Shown one piece after another: positions 34,130-47,705 of a stretch of DNA of 64,000 bases (position 1 is the first letter of the stretch; each line of letters begins with the position of its first letter). Under the pieces are notes generated by a model. It had not been told where the DNA came from. It did no database searches and was given only the letters and a program-made list of their open reading frames with translations. Made by a program: the position numbers and the translations under genes. The stretch spans positions 1 to 64,000 of the forward strand of contig NZ_JXDF01000018.1 in NCBI RefSeq assembly GCF_001308195.1, read 5' to 3'. The stretch is from Apilactobacillus kunkeei. GTDB taxonomy: Bacteria > Bacillota > Bacilli > Lactobacillales > Lactobacillaceae.

Positions 34130-35005
34130 TTAATTTTTATCAGTGTAAAAGCTACCAATTTTATATGTAGTAACAGGTTGGACATAATATTGGTATTTAG
34201 CAACAAGGTCACATATCTTATCACCATTAATTAAAGTAATCACTCTTGTTCCTTGTCTAGCGACTTTAATTGCTTCTCTTGTAAAGTCTGAGGTGGTAAT
34301 AAAAATACCAAACTCCGCATTATATTTATCCATTGCGCCTCTAAACTTATCAATTTCAGGTGTTGAAACTTTGTTTTCCCATCTTTTAGATTGTAGTGCA
34401 ACTCTAGTAGTTCTAAAGTCGTCAGATGTAATGTATCCAAATCCATCTAATCCACCGTCAGCAACATATTGGATGCCAATTTCATCATCGATATCGACCC
34501 CCATTTGCTTTAATAAGCCTCGGCTAAATAGTTCAAACTTTTGTGGGCTCATACTTATCAATGCATTCAATAATTGGTCTCTCCAAGGTTCATTATCTAC
34601 TGAATCATCATCAAGATCATCAACAATTTCATCAACCTTAGCCTTCGATTTCTTATCATTATTCAAAAATGGCAATACATCCCTACTTCTGGAAAAGTTA
34701 TTCAGGTCAACAGTTCTTCCACTTTCAGACAATTCTAAAACTCTATTATCTTCAGTTATAAAATAGCCTGATTTTATTAACTTCTTAACCGCATGATTAA
34801 ATAGGTATTGGAAAGGATGATATTTAGCGCCAGATTTTTTTGAAACCTTTACTTTGTCGACTTCGTCTTCAGAAAATACATCAGAATTATCTCTAATTTC
34901 ACCCCTAATTTCTTTTCGGGTCATTTTCCCTCCGAGAGTTTGCATAACTTTTAGGGCTTCTATCATTGCCTTTTCTTCTTCAATATCCTGCTTAGTTTTA
35001 GACAT
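34130..35005 (-). CDS. Mrr-type (type IV) restriction endonuclease
   Basis: 291 residues: N-terminal winged-helix domain (about 10-110, PFQYLFNHAVKKLIKSGYF... with EDNRVLELSESGR), a charged linker, and a C-terminal PD-(D/E)xK nuclease domain (about 145-290). Catalytic pattern: E158 (KFELFSRGLL), D183-GGLDG with D187, and Q205-S-K207-R-W. The family cuts DNA carrying modified bases. No methyltransferase or specificity gene is adjacent, so it stands alone. Its linker is unusually acidic (DEIVDDLDDDSVDN). Start ATG follows GGAGG. Confidence 0.85.
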   Translation of the reverse strand: MSKTKQDIEEEKAMIEALKVMQTLGGKMTRKEIRGEIRDNSDVFSEDEVDKVKVSKKSGAKYHPFQYLFNHAVKKLIKSGYFITEDNRVLELSESGRTVDLNNFSRSRDVLPFLNNDKKSKAKVDEIVDDLDDDSVDNEPWRDQLLNALISMSPQKFELFSRGLLKQMGVDIDDEIGIQYVADGGLDGFGYITSDDFRTTRVALQSKRWENKVSTPEIDKFRGAMDKYNAEFGIFITTSDFTREAIKVARQGTRVITLINGDKICDLVAKYQYYVQPVTTYKIGSFYTDKN

Positions 35006-35087
35006 AAGAAAATGCCTCCATGTTTTTTATTATAAGTTTAATTATAAAGCTTAGATTAACTGTTAACAATGTCAGTTAATGAGAAAT

Positions 35088-35119
35088 AAAAAGACACCCT
35101 GTCGCAGGGTGTCTTTTTT
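35088..35119 (-). terminator. Terminator after rlmCD
   Basis: AAAAAGACACCCTG pairs with CAGGGTGTCTTTTT around a 3-base loop. It lies between rlmCD and the Mrr gene on the same strand. Confidence 0.9.
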
Positions 35120-35124
35120 CTTAC

Positions 35125-36492
35125 CTATTTCTTTTCAAATACAGTCACTGATTCAACGTGAACAGTTTGTGGGAATTGGTCAACCGGTTGAACTGGTTGA
35201 GTAATTTCATAACCGTATTCAGCTAAACGACGAGCATCACGTACTAATGTTGATGGGTTACATGATACATAAACAATCTTCTTAGGTGCTACTTGAGCAG
35301 CACTGTCGATGAATGATGATGCAAGTCCCTTACGTGGAGGATCAACCATGATAACATCTGGTTTCAATCCTTGCGCTTGCCATTTTTCCATTTGATCTTC
35401 TGCACTACCTGTTACAAAAGTAGTGTTATTGATGTGGTTCTTTTGAGCGTTAATTTTAGCATCTTCGATGGCTTCCTTAACGATTTCCACACCGTAAACC
35501 TTCTTAGCATGTTCAGCAACGGCTAATGAGATAGTACCGATACCACAGTAAGCATCAATTACTGTTTGAGTACCATCTAGTTGAGCCTTTTCAATTGCTA
35601 GAGAGTAAAGCTTTTCAGTTTGTTCCGGGTTAACTTGATAGAATGAGTTCAATGAAATAGCGAACTTCAATCCAAGTAACTTGTCTTCGATGTACTTCTT
35701 ACCATCTAGGCAAACAGTACTCTTACCTAACAGACCGTTACCATCTGACAAGTTGATGTTTTGCATGATACTTGTTACTTCTGGTAAGGCTTCCTTGATT
35801 TCACGAACAATGATATCAACCATCGGAATCTTCTTGGTACGAGTAATCAAACCAATCATCATTTCGTTAGTGTAGTGACCTCTTCTAACCATGATGTTTC
35901 TAATCACACCACTGTGCTTAGTTTCATTGTATGGTTCGATGTGGTACTTACGTAGGATGTCTCTAACTACTACGATAGCCTTGTCGATTTCAGGATCTTG
36001 GATGTAGAAATCTTCAATGGTTACTAAGTCGTGTGAATGCTTACGGAAGAAACCAGTTTGTAGTTTTCCATTAATTGAGCGAACTGGAATTTGTGCCTTA
36101 TTTCTGTAATGAGTTGGGTTATCCATCCCAATAGTTGGCAATACTTCAACATCCATCTTGGACTTATCGAAAAGTTCTTGGATTTGGTGTTGTTTGAATT
36201 CCAATTGTGCATCGTATTTTAGATGTTGTAATGGAGCGATTCCTGTACGAGTGTAGTTTCTGTCGATGTTTTCTACACGATCTTCTGACTTAGTTAGTAA
36301 CTTTTCTAACTTTGCGAAACCAAAGTTTTGGTTAACTTTGATTACCTTAATCAAAGCTTTTTCGCCTGGAAGAGTGTCTTCAATAAACAAAGGATAATCC
36401 TCAATCTTGGCTACTCCCAAGCCTTGGTAAGTCAAGTCGACAATATCGACTTCATATTCTTCGTTCTTTGTAACTGGTGCTTTAAATTTCAT
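35125..36492 (-). CDS. rlmCD: 23S rRNA (uracil-5-)-methyltransferase RlmCD (RumA-like)
   Basis: 455 residues. N-terminal TRAM domain (about 5-60, VDIVDLTYQGLGVAKIEDYPLFIEDTLPGE). The methyltransferase domain carries AYCGIGTISLAVA (SAM loop), VDPPRKGL and catalytic VSCNPSTLVRD. It methylates uridines 747 and 1939 of 23S rRNA in Gram-positive bacteria. Cluster cysteines of the E. coli enzyme are not obvious here, as in many Gram-positive forms. Located downstream of dagK after a separate hairpin. Confidence 0.9.
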   Translation of the reverse strand: MKFKAPVTKNEEYEVDIVDLTYQGLGVAKIEDYPLFIEDTLPGEKALIKVIKVNQNFGFAKLEKLLTKSEDRVENIDRNYTRTGIAPLQHLKYDAQLEFKQHQIQELFDKSKMDVEVLPTIGMDNPTHYRNKAQIPVRSINGKLQTGFFRKHSHDLVTIEDFYIQDPEIDKAIVVVRDILRKYHIEPYNETKHSGVIRNIMVRRGHYTNEMMIGLITRTKKIPMVDIIVREIKEALPEVTSIMQNINLSDGNGLLGKSTVCLDGKKYIEDKLLGLKFAISLNSFYQVNPEQTEKLYSLAIEKAQLDGTQTVIDAYCGIGTISLAVAEHAKKVYGVEIVKEAIEDAKINAQKNHINNTTFVTGSAEDQMEKWQAQGLKPDVIMVDPPRKGLASSFIDSAAQVAPKKIVYVSCNPSTLVRDARRLAEYGYEITQPVQPVDQFPQTVHVESVTVFEKK

Positions 36493-36514
36493 ATTTACCC
36501 CTTTTTCTAAACAA

Positions 36515-36561
36515 AAAAGTTTTGTTGTAATCTTCTAAAATAATCATACAACAAAACTTTT
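36515..36561 (-). terminator. Terminator after dagK
   Basis: AAAAGTTTTGTTGTA (36515-36529) pairs perfectly with TACAACAAAACTTTT (36547-36561), with a 17-base loop and a T-run on the minus strand. The rlmCD ribosome site is just after it, so rlmCD may need read-through or its own promoter. Confidence 0.82.
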
Positions 36562-36576
36562 CGTTTTTAAATTCTA

Positions 36577-37557
36577 CTATGATAATTTATCAACTTTATC
36601 GACGAATTCTCTTTCGGCCTTTTCAGCATCAAAACTGATAGACTTCTTTGGCATTTCATCGACATTAGCAAACATTTCGATGTGTTGCTTTAAATCAATA
36701 AACGTCATTGGTGCGTCGCCACCATATTCACCATCCAAGTTAATTTGCATCTTGTCTTCGACAGGATTAGCAACTAACTTGCTGGTCTTCTTGTAAATGA
36801 TTCGAGGGTCATTGATATGGCGACCACCACTTAAGACTTTAGCAAGTAGTTGAACAATTTCAACGATGTTACTGGTCTTAACAATAATCATTGTAAACTT
36901 ACCATCATCTAACTTGGCGTCAGGAACGATTTGTTCCAAGCCACCGATTGAGTTAGTCATAGCAAGTAAAAACATTGAAGCTTTACCTTTGAATTCTCCA
37001 CCATCATATTCAAGATCCATTTCAATTGGCTTAATTCTTGGAAGCAATTCAGCTCCACGAACTAGATAAGCCAAGTAACCAAAAATGGTCTTTAAATCTG
37101 AAGGAACATCGTAGGTTAATTCGGTTAACAAACCTCCACCAGCGATATTCATGAAGTATTTTTCTCCAGCTTTACCAATGTCCATGTTGAAAGTTTGACC
37201 TTTCAAAACAACTTTGGCCGCCTCAATTGGATTTTCTCTTGGAATATGCAATGCACGGGCAAAGTCATTGGTAGTCCCAGCTGGAATAATTGCTAGCTTA
37301 GGACGTTTTTCTAGTGGTGCAATCCCATTAACTACTTCGTTAATAGTTCCATCCCCACCAGCAGCAACAATCAAGTCAAAACCATCTAATGATGCTCTCT
37401 TGGCTTCATCGCGTGCTGAGTTAGGTTTAGGAGTGGTTGCGTATGCACTAGTTTCATAACCAGCTTCTTCGAAAACAGCGAGAATATCAATCAGGTTGCG
37501 TTTCAAAGCCTCACGGCCAGATGTTGGATTGTATATTACACGTGCCCTTTTTTGCAT
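36577..37557 (-). CDS. dagK: Diacylglycerol kinase (DgkB-like)
   Basis: 326 residues from the ATG at 37557, 9 bases after AGGAG; an earlier in-frame TTG lies on the spacer. DAGK catalytic domain: YNPTSGRE, GGDGTINEVVNG, and PAGTTNDFARAL. It converts diacylglycerol to phosphatidic acid; LTA synthesis releases diacylglycerol, so this enzyme recycles it. It follows gatB by 19 bases in the same transcript. Sphingosine-kinase-like alternatives are unlikely by length. Confidence 0.92.
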   Translation of the reverse strand: MQKRARVIYNPTSGREALKRNLIDILAVFEEAGYETSAYATTPKPNSARDEAKRASLDGFDLIVAAGGDGTINEVVNGIAPLEKRPKLAIIPAGTTNDFARALHIPRENPIEAAKVVLKGQTFNMDIGKAGEKYFMNIAGGGLLTELTYDVPSDLKTIFGYLAYLVRGAELLPRIKPIEMDLEYDGGEFKGKASMFLLAMTNSIGGLEQIVPDAKLDDGKFTMIIVKTSNIVEIVQLLAKVLSGGRHINDPRIIYKKTSKLVANPVEDKMQINLDGEYGGDAPMTFIDLKQHIEMFANVDEMPKKSISFDAEKAEREFVDKVDKLS

Positions 37558-37576
37558 TTCCAAATTCTCCTAAACT

Positions 37577-38998
37577 TTATTTATTAATGGATGCCATTAA
37601 TAACTTGTTAACAACTTGTGGGTTAGCTTTACCACGAGTTTGTTTCATAATTTGACCAACTAAGAAACCAATAGCACGGTCTTTACCATTATGGAAGTCT
37701 TCCACAGATTGTGGGTTGTTTGATAGCACTTCATCAATAATTGGTTGTAGTTGTGCTGGGTCTGATAATTGAACCATTCCGTTGTCTTCAACGAACTTCT
37801 TAGGTTCTTTACCTTCAGTAATACCCTTGAAGACTTTCTTAGCCATCTTAGATGAAATAGTACCGTCTTCAATTAGCTTAATCATTGTAGCTAAGTTTTC
37901 TGGTGTAATTTCAGTTTCAGATAGGTCTTTTTGTTCATCATTCAAGTAAGCGTTAACGTTAACTTGTAGGTAGTTAGATGCCATCTTAGGATCTGCACCT
38001 AATTTAATCATGGCGTCGAAGAAGTCAGCCATTTCCTTAGTTTGAGTAAGAACCATTGCATCGTAGTCCTTCAAACCAAAGTCGTTAACGTAACGTTGAC
38101 GACGACTAGCTGGCATTTCAGGCATTGAATCGTTGATTTCATTAATCCATGCATCTGTAATGTCTAGTGCTGGTAGGTCAGGTTCTGGGAAGTATCTGTA
38201 ATCATCCGCACCTTCCTTAACACGCATTAAGACAGTTTTACCAGTTGTTTCATCGAAACGTCTAGTTTCTTGTTGAATTTCGCCACCAGCCATGATTACA
38301 CGTTGTTGACGTTTTTCTTCGTATGCAAGACCTTTTCTTACGTAGTTAAATGAGTTCAAGTTCTTTAATTCGACCTTAGTACCAAATTCTTTTTGACCGT
38401 ATGGGCGGATTGAAACGTTAACGTCCACACGCATTGAACCTTCTTCCATCTTAACATCAGAAATTCCTGTAAATAGGATTCTTTCACGTAAAGCTTCAAG
38501 GTAAGCATATGCTTCATCAGGTGAAGCGATATCTGGTTTTGAAACAATTTCGATAAGTGGAGTACCTTGACGGTTCAAGTCAACGTAAGAGAACTTGTTT
38601 CCGTGGGTATTCTTACCAGCATCTTCTTCAATGTGCATTTCTTCGATACCGATTTTCTTCTTCTTACCGTCTACTTCGATTTCAATCCAACCATCATGCG
38701 CATCAGGAGTATCCTTTTGTGTGATTTGATAAGCCTTTGGATTATCTGGGTAGAAGTAGTTCTTACGATCAAAGTGAGGGTGTTTTTCAACTTCAGCATG
38801 TAATGCTAAAGCAGCCATAATACCTGATTTAACGACACCTTTATTGGTTGATGGTAATACCCCTGGGTATCCCCAATCAATTACGTTGGTGTTTAAGTTA
38901 GGATCAACCCCGTATTGTACGGGAGATGGACTGAAAATCTTAGAGTTAGTCTTTAATTCAACGTGGACTTCTAGTCCAATTGTAGTTTCAAAGTTCAT
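37577..38998 (-). CDS. gatB: Aspartyl/glutamyl-tRNA amidotransferase subunit B
   Basis: 473 residues. [16 protein letters not shown], the kinase-like core ([20 protein letters not shown]), EEDAGK and the C-terminal YqeY-like helical domain are all present. GatB activates Glu-tRNA(Gln) for amidation with ammonia from GatA. Start ATG overlaps the gatA stop by one base (TAATG), so translation is coupled. Order C-A-B is typical of Firmicutes. Confidence 0.96.
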   Translation of the reverse strand: MNFETTIGLEVHVELKTNSKIFSPSPVQYGVDPNLNTNVIDWGYPGVLPSTNKGVVKSGIMAALALHAEVEKHPHFDRKNYFYPDNPKAYQITQKDTPDAHDGWIEIEVDGKKKKIGIEEMHIEEDAGKNTHGNKFSYVDLNRQGTPLIEIVSKPDIASPDEAYAYLEALRERILFTGISDVKMEEGSMRVDVNVSIRPYGQKEFGTKVELKNLNSFNYVRKGLAYEEKRQQRVIMAGGEIQQETRRFDETTGKTVLMRVKEGADDYRYFPEPDLPALDITDAWINEINDSMPEMPASRRQRYVNDFGLKDYDAMVLTQTKEMADFFDAMIKLGADPKMASNYLQVNVNAYLNDEQKDLSETEITPENLATMIKLIEDGTISSKMAKKVFKGITEGKEPKKFVEDNGMVQLSDPAQLQPIIDEVLSNNPQSVEDFHNGKDRAIGFLVGQIMKQTRGKANPQVVNKLLMASINK

Positions 38999-40458
38999 TA
39001 TTGTGCTCCCCCCATCTTTGGATCTTGCTTATGGAAATCAGTGTTTTGTTCGAAAGCGTAAGCAGCTTGGTATAGAGTTGATTCATCAAATGGCTTACCG
39101 ATTAATTGCATACCAATTGGTAGTCCGTCTGAGAAACCTGCAGGAACTGACATTCCTGGAAGACCTGCCATGTTAACAGGAATGGTTAAAATATCATTCA
39201 TGTACATAGCGATTGGATCTTTTTCATCCTTCAAGCTGTAAGCTGGAGTAGGAGCTGTTGGAGTTAAGATTACATCGTAATCTTGGAAAACCTTCTTGAA
39301 GTCGTTAATGATTAAAGTACGAACTTCAGCGGCTTTCTTAAAGTAAGCATCAAAGAAACCAGCTGATAGTGAGTAAGTACCAACCATGATACGGCGTTTA
39401 ACTTCATCACCAAAACCTTGTGAACGACTCTTAACGTATAGTTCTTCTAGGTTCTTAGCATCTTGAGATCTGTAACCATAACGAATACCATCGAAACGTT
39501 GTAAGTTTGATGATGCTTCTGAAGGAGCAATGATGTAGTAAGCTGCTACACCGTACTTACTGTTTGGAAGAGACACTTCTTCAACAGTTGCACCTAATTC
39601 ACGGTACTTATCAGCAGCGGCTAGAATAGCGTCTTGAACATCCTTATCAACACCTTCACCTAAGTATTCCTTAGGTAAAGCAATCTTCATACCTTTAACA
39701 CCCTTATCGATGTTTGCAGTAAAGTCAGGAACTTCTTTGTTTGAACTTGTCATATCATGTTCATCTTTACCGGCAATGGCATTTAGAACTACGGCGTTGT
39801 CCTTAACAGTTCTAGTCAATGGACCAATTTGGTCTAAACTTGATGCGAATGCAATTAATCCCCATCTAGATACACGACCGTATGTTGGTTTCATACCAAC
39901 GATACCGTTAAATGATGCTGGTTGTCTGATTGAACCACCAGTATCTGAACCTAGTGATACTAAGACATCCCCTGCAGCAACAGCTGCAGCAGCACCACCT
40001 GATGATCCACCAGGTACCTTGTCTAAGTTCCATGGGTTCTTAGTCTTACCATGGAATGAAGTTTCGGTTGAACCACCCATGGCGAATTCGTCCATGTTGG
40101 TCTTACCAATGTTGATAGTGCCAGCTTCTTTCATCTTAGCAACAGCCGTTCCATCAATGATTGGTTTGAAGTTTGATAGCATCTTTGAACCTGCAGATGT
40201 TAATACACCCTTGGTTAGCATGTTATCTTTCATTGCAACTGGAATACCTGATAATACGTTATCTGGATCAATTCCGGCCTTATCAATTTCTTGGGCTTGC
40301 TTAATTGCATTTTCTTCATCGAAAACGACGAAAGCGTTAATATCTTCATCGTTCTTTTTAGCATTTTCAATTGTTTGTCTTGTTAATTCTTCGGCGGTAA
40401 TATCACCATTAACCAGGCTTTCGTGAATGCTAAAAATATCTTTTCCTAAATAGTCCAT
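38998..40458 (-). CDS. gatA: Aspartyl/glutamyl-tRNA amidotransferase subunit A
   Basis: 486 residues from the ATG at 40458 (GTG two codons earlier overlaps the gatC stop). Amidase signature [34 protein letters not shown] supplies the Ser-cisSer part of the triad; the Lys lies in AMKDN. It releases ammonia from glutamine. Length is normal (about 485). Coupled to gatC and gatB. Confidence 0.96.
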   Translation of the reverse strand: MDYLGKDIFSIHESLVNGDITAEELTRQTIENAKKNDEDINAFVVFDEENAIKQAQEIDKAGIDPDNVLSGIPVAMKDNMLTKGVLTSAGSKMLSNFKPIIDGTAVAKMKEAGTINIGKTNMDEFAMGGSTETSFHGKTKNPWNLDKVPGGSSGGAAAAVAAGDVLVSLGSDTGGSIRQPASFNGIVGMKPTYGRVSRWGLIAFASSLDQIGPLTRTVKDNAVVLNAIAGKDEHDMTSSNKEVPDFTANIDKGVKGMKIALPKEYLGEGVDKDVQDAILAAADKYRELGATVEEVSLPNSKYGVAAYYIIAPSEASSNLQRFDGIRYGYRSQDAKNLEELYVKSRSQGFGDEVKRRIMVGTYSLSAGFFDAYFKKAAEVRTLIINDFKKVFQDYDVILTPTAPTPAYSLKDEKDPIAMYMNDILTIPVNMAGLPGMSVPAGFSDGLPIGMQLIGKPFDESTLYQAAYAFEQNTDFHKQDPKMGGAQ

Positions 40459-40463
40459 CTTCA

Positions 40464-40769
40464 CTAGTCCCCGCTTTCATCAATGATTGTAGGTGTTCTA
40501 ATTAATCCGTCGGAAACGTCTGGTGCATTATTCAATAGTGCATCCCTTTGTCCCCAATTATCAGCAACATCTTCTCTCATAACGTTAATTTGATCAGTAA
40601 CACTAAATGTTGGTTCGACATTGCTAGTATCTACATCATTTAAGGAATCAAAAATTCCCATGATACTACCTAATTGGTCAGTAAAGTATGGTAGTTGTTC
40701 ATCGGTTAATTCCAACTTAGCCAATGATGCAACGTGACTTACTGTCTCTTTACTAATTTTTTCAGACAT
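40464..40769 (-). CDS. gatC: Aspartyl/glutamyl-tRNA amidotransferase subunit C
   Basis: 101 residues with the GatC pattern [26 protein letters not shown] and [10 protein letters not shown]. It is the small structural subunit joining GatA and GatB. It follows the camS gene by 61 bases. Its stop nearly touches the gatA start. Upstream sequence has AAAGAGGGA before the ATG. Confidence 0.94.
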   Translation of the reverse strand: MSEKISKETVSHVASLAKLELTDEQLPYFTDQLGSIMGIFDSLNDVDTSNVEPTFSVTDQINVMREDVADNWGQRDALLNNAPDVSDGLIRTPTIIDESGD

Positions 40770-40830
40770 CGTTGTTCCCTCTTTCTTATATATATTGATA
40801 ATACGCTACCAGTATTTTAACACATTCACA

Positions 40831-41931
40831 TTAATAACTGGTAAAAACGTGAGTATAGAAATTCTTTGATCCAGTTTTTCTTGATAGGAAGCTTTGAATT
40901 CCTTCTGAAGAAGAAACCTGGATATCAATTGGAATATTGTTTGGTAAGTACTTCTTGGCCGTAGAAGCGACGTATTGGGTGAAACTAATGATTTCACTTT
41001 GTCCATAGAATTGTGTGGTGATGTTAACGTGTAAGCCACGTAGAGTTCCGTCAACGTAATGTGCTTGAGCGGTAACACCACTTAAGTTAGGGAAGAACTT
41101 TTGCACTTGGTTCTTGAAGTTTTCAAAAGCATCTTCGTCATTACTATTAACTTCACTAGTTGAACTATCTGGTAAGACATAGTTCTTAATATCTAATGAC
41201 TTCCAGTTATCAACACTAGTTGTTCCAGCCTTGTTAACTGAGTATGAGTAGAAGTTACCACCTACTAGACTATCGTTAGATGCTTGTTTGTATAACGCAA
41301 TCACGATTGGAATGTTCTTTAAGTCTTTCTTTTGTCTTAAACGTTGTAATACCTTATCAGCAATTTCCTTACCTTGTTTTTCAATATCACTATCGCTTAA
41401 TTTCTTTTGGTAGACAGCACCATAAGCTTCCTTACGGTAGTAGTAAACAGAATTAATTCCAAGACCAACCGTCATCCCCTTAATCTTTAAAGCGCCATGA
41501 CTTTGTTCCATGAAATCTTGTTCATCCATTTGTTGTAAGTAAAGTGGTTCTTTGGCGTCACTACCCGCTGGGTTTAAACCATCAGGGTTATTCTTACTCT
41601 TACGACCCAACCAATCTTCGGCAGTACTAGTATCGATGTATTGGCCTTCTTGTAAGATGTATGTATCTGTTGGGAATTGATCCTTTGAGATACTTAGTAA
41701 TCCATTTTCAAAACCTTTTAGATTTAATTGGTTATCATTTTGTTGAACGGAAACCCCTCTGGACTTACTTGTTAAGTAGTGGCCATTCTTAATTACACCT
41801 TGATAATAATTGCTACTAGTTTGGGAAATAACTTTAGTACCAGATGAGCTGCTACTATCATCGTTGCTTCCACAAGCTGCTAACACTAATGCACTTAGTA
41901 GTGCTACAAATAAAACGTTTAATTTTTTCAA
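40831..41931 (-). CDS. camS: CamS-family lipoprotein (sex-pheromone precursor-like)
   Basis: 366 residues from a TTG at 41931, which follows GGAGG; the in-frame GTG upstream lies on that site. Lipobox LVLAAC with Cys20, then a Ser-rich linker and a globular domain (YYQGVIKNGHYLTSKSRGVSV near 40-60). In enterococci the signal peptide of CamS is processed to a mating pheromone; in lactobacilli the lipoprotein is conserved next to ligA and gatCAB, with no known mating role. The signal-peptide sequence here (MKKLNVLFVALLSALVLAAC) could release a similar short peptide. Confidence 0.88.
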   Translation of the reverse strand: MKKLNVLFVALLSALVLAACGSNDDSSSSSGTKVISQTSSNYYQGVIKNGHYLTSKSRGVSVQQNDNQLNLKGFENGLLSISKDQFPTDTYILQEGQYIDTSTAEDWLGRKSKNNPDGLNPAGSDAKEPLYLQQMDEQDFMEQSHGALKIKGMTVGLGINSVYYYRKEAYGAVYQKKLSDSDIEKQGKEIADKVLQRLRQKKDLKNIPIVIALYKQASNDSLVGGNFYSYSVNKAGTTSVDNWKSLDIKNYVLPDSSTSEVNSNDEDAFENFKNQVQKFFPNLSGVTAQAHYVDGTLRGLHVNITTQFYGQSEIISFTQYVASTAKKYLPNNIPIDIQVSSSEGIQSFLSRKTGSKNFYTHVFTSY

Positions 41932-41949
41932 TTTGCTTTCCTCCACAAA

Positions 41950-43968
<2,019 letters not shown>

Positions 43969-43979
43969 TTAGCTCACCT

Positions 43980-46241
43980 CTATTGAACTTTTTGAATTGG
44001 TGCGAATGCAGCTAATAGTCTCTTTAATCCCTTGTCTGGGAAGGCAATATCTAGTTCCATATCTTCACCAGTACCGTTAACCTTAACAACAGTACCAGTT
44101 CCCCAGGCCTTGTGTTCGACCTTGTCACCAACAGTCCATGCCTTCTTGTCAGCACCAGTTCCTTCAGGCTTTTGAACCTTCTTAGCTGGTTGCTTGTATG
44201 CACGTTGTTGTGCAAAACGCGCATTACGTTGGTTTCTATTTGAATCAAATGGTGTCTTTACAGTACTGCTTTGTGCAAAGTTGTTTTCTGATTCAATTAA
44301 TTCAGGTGAAATTTCGTTTACAAAACGAGATTCAGGATTAGTTTGACGACGACCATATAACATTCTTGAGAACGCGTTGGTTAAGAATAGTTTCTCTTGC
44401 GCACGGGTAATTCCCACGTATGCTAAACGACGTTCTTCTTCTAGTTCCTTTTCATTTTCCATTGAACGACCTAGTGGGAAGATTCCTTCTTCCATTCCCA
44501 TTAAGAATACGACTGGGAATTCTAGTCCCTTGGCAGCGTGAAGTGTCATTAGGGTTACTTGTGGAGAATTTTCTTCAACGTCGTCTTGTGCGGAAACTAA
44601 GGCTAAATCTGCTAAGAAGTCGGTTAATGGTTCGTTACCATCTTCGTTGTCTTCTTCGCTTCTGTTGGTATCGAATTGTTGAGTTACTGAAATAAATTCT
44701 TCAATATTTTCAATTCGTGCCTTGTTTTCAAGTGAGTTAGTCTTCTTTAGTTCAGCTAGGTACCCAGTGTCATCCAATACGTGTTGGGCAACATCAGTTA
44801 CGCTACCTTCTTTGGCAACCTTTTGAATCTTAGTCATCACGTTGGCAAAGTCGTCAATTGAGTTTCTAGCACGACTTGAAAGTGTGTTATTTAAATCAAC
44901 GTTCTTAGCAGCTTCTAGCATTGACCAACCGTTTTCACCGGCGAAAACTCTTAGTTTATCAACACTTGATGCACCAATTCCACGTTTAGGTTCATTGATG
45001 ATACGTTCTAAACTCATTGAATCACTTGGGTTAGCGACTAGTGTTAGGTAAGCCAAGATGTCTTGGATTTCCTTTCTGTCGTAGAACTTGTGTCCACCAA
45101 CAATGTTGTATGGAATGTTTGATTTTAGAAGTGTTTCTTCAATGATACGTGATTGAGCGTTTGTACGGTATAGGATAGCAAAATCGTTGTATGAATAATG
45201 CTTTTCATCCATAATCTTTTGAATTTGGGTAACTGCGAAACGCGCTTCATCAATTTCACTTTGGCCACGGTAGTATGAAACCTTGTCCCCTTCTTTGTTT
45301 TCGGTCCAAAGGTTCTTGGCCTTTCTAGCAACGTTGTTTTGAATAACGTCGTTAGCAGCACTTAAGATGTTCTTAGTTGAACGGTAGTTTTGTTCAAGTA
45401 ATGTTGTGTGAGCATCGTTGTAGTCATCTTGGAAGTTCAAGATGTTGTTCATGTTGGCTCCACGCCAACCATAAATACTTTGATCAGAATCACCAACAAC
45501 ACAAATATTTCTGTACTTCTTAGCAAGCATAGTAACAAGTTTATATTGCGCTTCATTGGTATCTTGGTATTCATCAACGTGAATGTATTGGAATTTGTTT
45601 TGATAGTATTCCAATGTTTCCTTGTCAGATTCAAACAATTGGATGGTTAACATGATTAAATCATCAAAGTCCAATGCTTGGTTTCCGTGAAGACGTTTTT
45701 GGTATTCTTCATAAACCTTTGATACAGTTTCTTCAAATGGACTGTTATGGTCAATTGATTCACTGTATTGAATTGGGTCTAATAAATCATTTTTAGCGTT
45801 TGAAATAGCTGAAAGAATTGCTCTTGGGTCGTTCTTCTTAGGATCAATATCGAAGTCCTTTAGAATTCTCTTTACCAAGGTTCTTTGTTCACTACTACCG
45901 GCAATGGTAAATGCACGGTTAAAACCAATCTTATCGATGTGTCTTCTTAAAATTCTGACACATAGAGCATGGAAAGTTGAAATCCAAACGTCGTTTCCAC
46001 CGTAATCTAGTAGGTTAGAAACACGTTCTTTCATTTCACGAGCTGCTTTATTGGTAAAGGTAATTGCTAGGATATTCCATGGCAATACGTTTTTTTCTTC
46101 GATTAAGTAAGCAATGCGATGAGTTAAGACACGGGTCTTACCACTACCTGCACCGGCCATTATCAATAGAGGACCTTCGGTACATAATACTGCTTCTTTT
46201 TGTTTATCATTCATTCCTGAAATTAAATCGTTTACTGGCAC
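43980..46241 (-). CDS. pcrA: ATP-dependent DNA helicase PcrA (UvrD family)
   Basis: 753 residues from a GTG at 46241, which gives the family start MPVNDLISGMNDKQKEAV; a GTG three codons earlier is nearer to AGAGG. SF1 motifs: MAGAGSGKTR (I), DEYQDTNEAQ (II), GDSDQSIYGWRGA (III), LEQNYRST (IV), VTLMTLHAAKGLEFPVV (V), RRLAYVGITRAQ (VI). The C-terminal Tudor-like end (WTVGDKVEHKAWGTGTVVKV) binds RNA polymerase. Acts in repair and in removing obstacles. Followed by ligA. Confidence 0.95.
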   Translation of the reverse strand: MPVNDLISGMNDKQKEAVLCTEGPLLIMAGAGSGKTRVLTHRIAYLIEEKNVLPWNILAITFTNKAAREMKERVSNLLDYGGNDVWISTFHALCVRILRRHIDKIGFNRAFTIAGSSEQRTLVKRILKDFDIDPKKNDPRAILSAISNAKNDLLDPIQYSESIDHNSPFEETVSKVYEEYQKRLHGNQALDFDDLIMLTIQLFESDKETLEYYQNKFQYIHVDEYQDTNEAQYKLVTMLAKKYRNICVVGDSDQSIYGWRGANMNNILNFQDDYNDAHTTLLEQNYRSTKNILSAANDVIQNNVARKAKNLWTENKEGDKVSYYRGQSEIDEARFAVTQIQKIMDEKHYSYNDFAILYRTNAQSRIIEETLLKSNIPYNIVGGHKFYDRKEIQDILAYLTLVANPSDSMSLERIINEPKRGIGASSVDKLRVFAGENGWSMLEAAKNVDLNNTLSSRARNSIDDFANVMTKIQKVAKEGSVTDVAQHVLDDTGYLAELKKTNSLENKARIENIEEFISVTQQFDTNRSEEDNEDGNEPLTDFLADLALVSAQDDVEENSPQVTLMTLHAAKGLEFPVVFLMGMEEGIFPLGRSMENEKELEEERRLAYVGITRAQEKLFLTNAFSRMLYGRRQTNPESRFVNEISPELIESENNFAQSSTVKTPFDSNRNQRNARFAQQRAYKQPAKKVQKPEGTGADKKAWTVGDKVEHKAWGTGTVVKVNGTGEDMELDIAFPDKGLKRLLAAFAPIQKVQ

Positions 46242-46317
46242 AAAAAACACAATCCTCTCAAATTTATATATAGTTTAATTATATCATAGCTGGGCATATT
46301 TTCATTTAGCACCAAAT

Positions 46318-46347
46318 AAAAAAGTCGGCAAATTATGCCGACTCTTT

Positions 46348-46350
<3 letters not shown>
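46318..46350 (-). terminator. Terminator after xpt
   Basis: AAAAGTCGGCA pairs with TGCCGACTCTTTT around a 5-base loop, overlapping the xpt stop, with a T-run on the minus strand. Confidence 0.85.
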
Positions 46351-47572
<1,222 letters not shown>

Positions 47573-47705
47573 AGAACCTCTCCTTATATTATTTAATATT
47601 CTAAACTATTCGCTAAAAAAAAGAAAATCAAATTTTAACTTAAATATTGTTTAATTGACAAATGACTCATTTTTCTGTAATTTTAAGGTATAAGTTAGGA
47701 GATGT

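Noticed and set aside
39710-40426. Long rightward open frame (238 codons) inside gatA
   Set aside because: It is antisense to the conserved gatA frame, has no ribosome site, and reads as a shadow of gatA codon bias.
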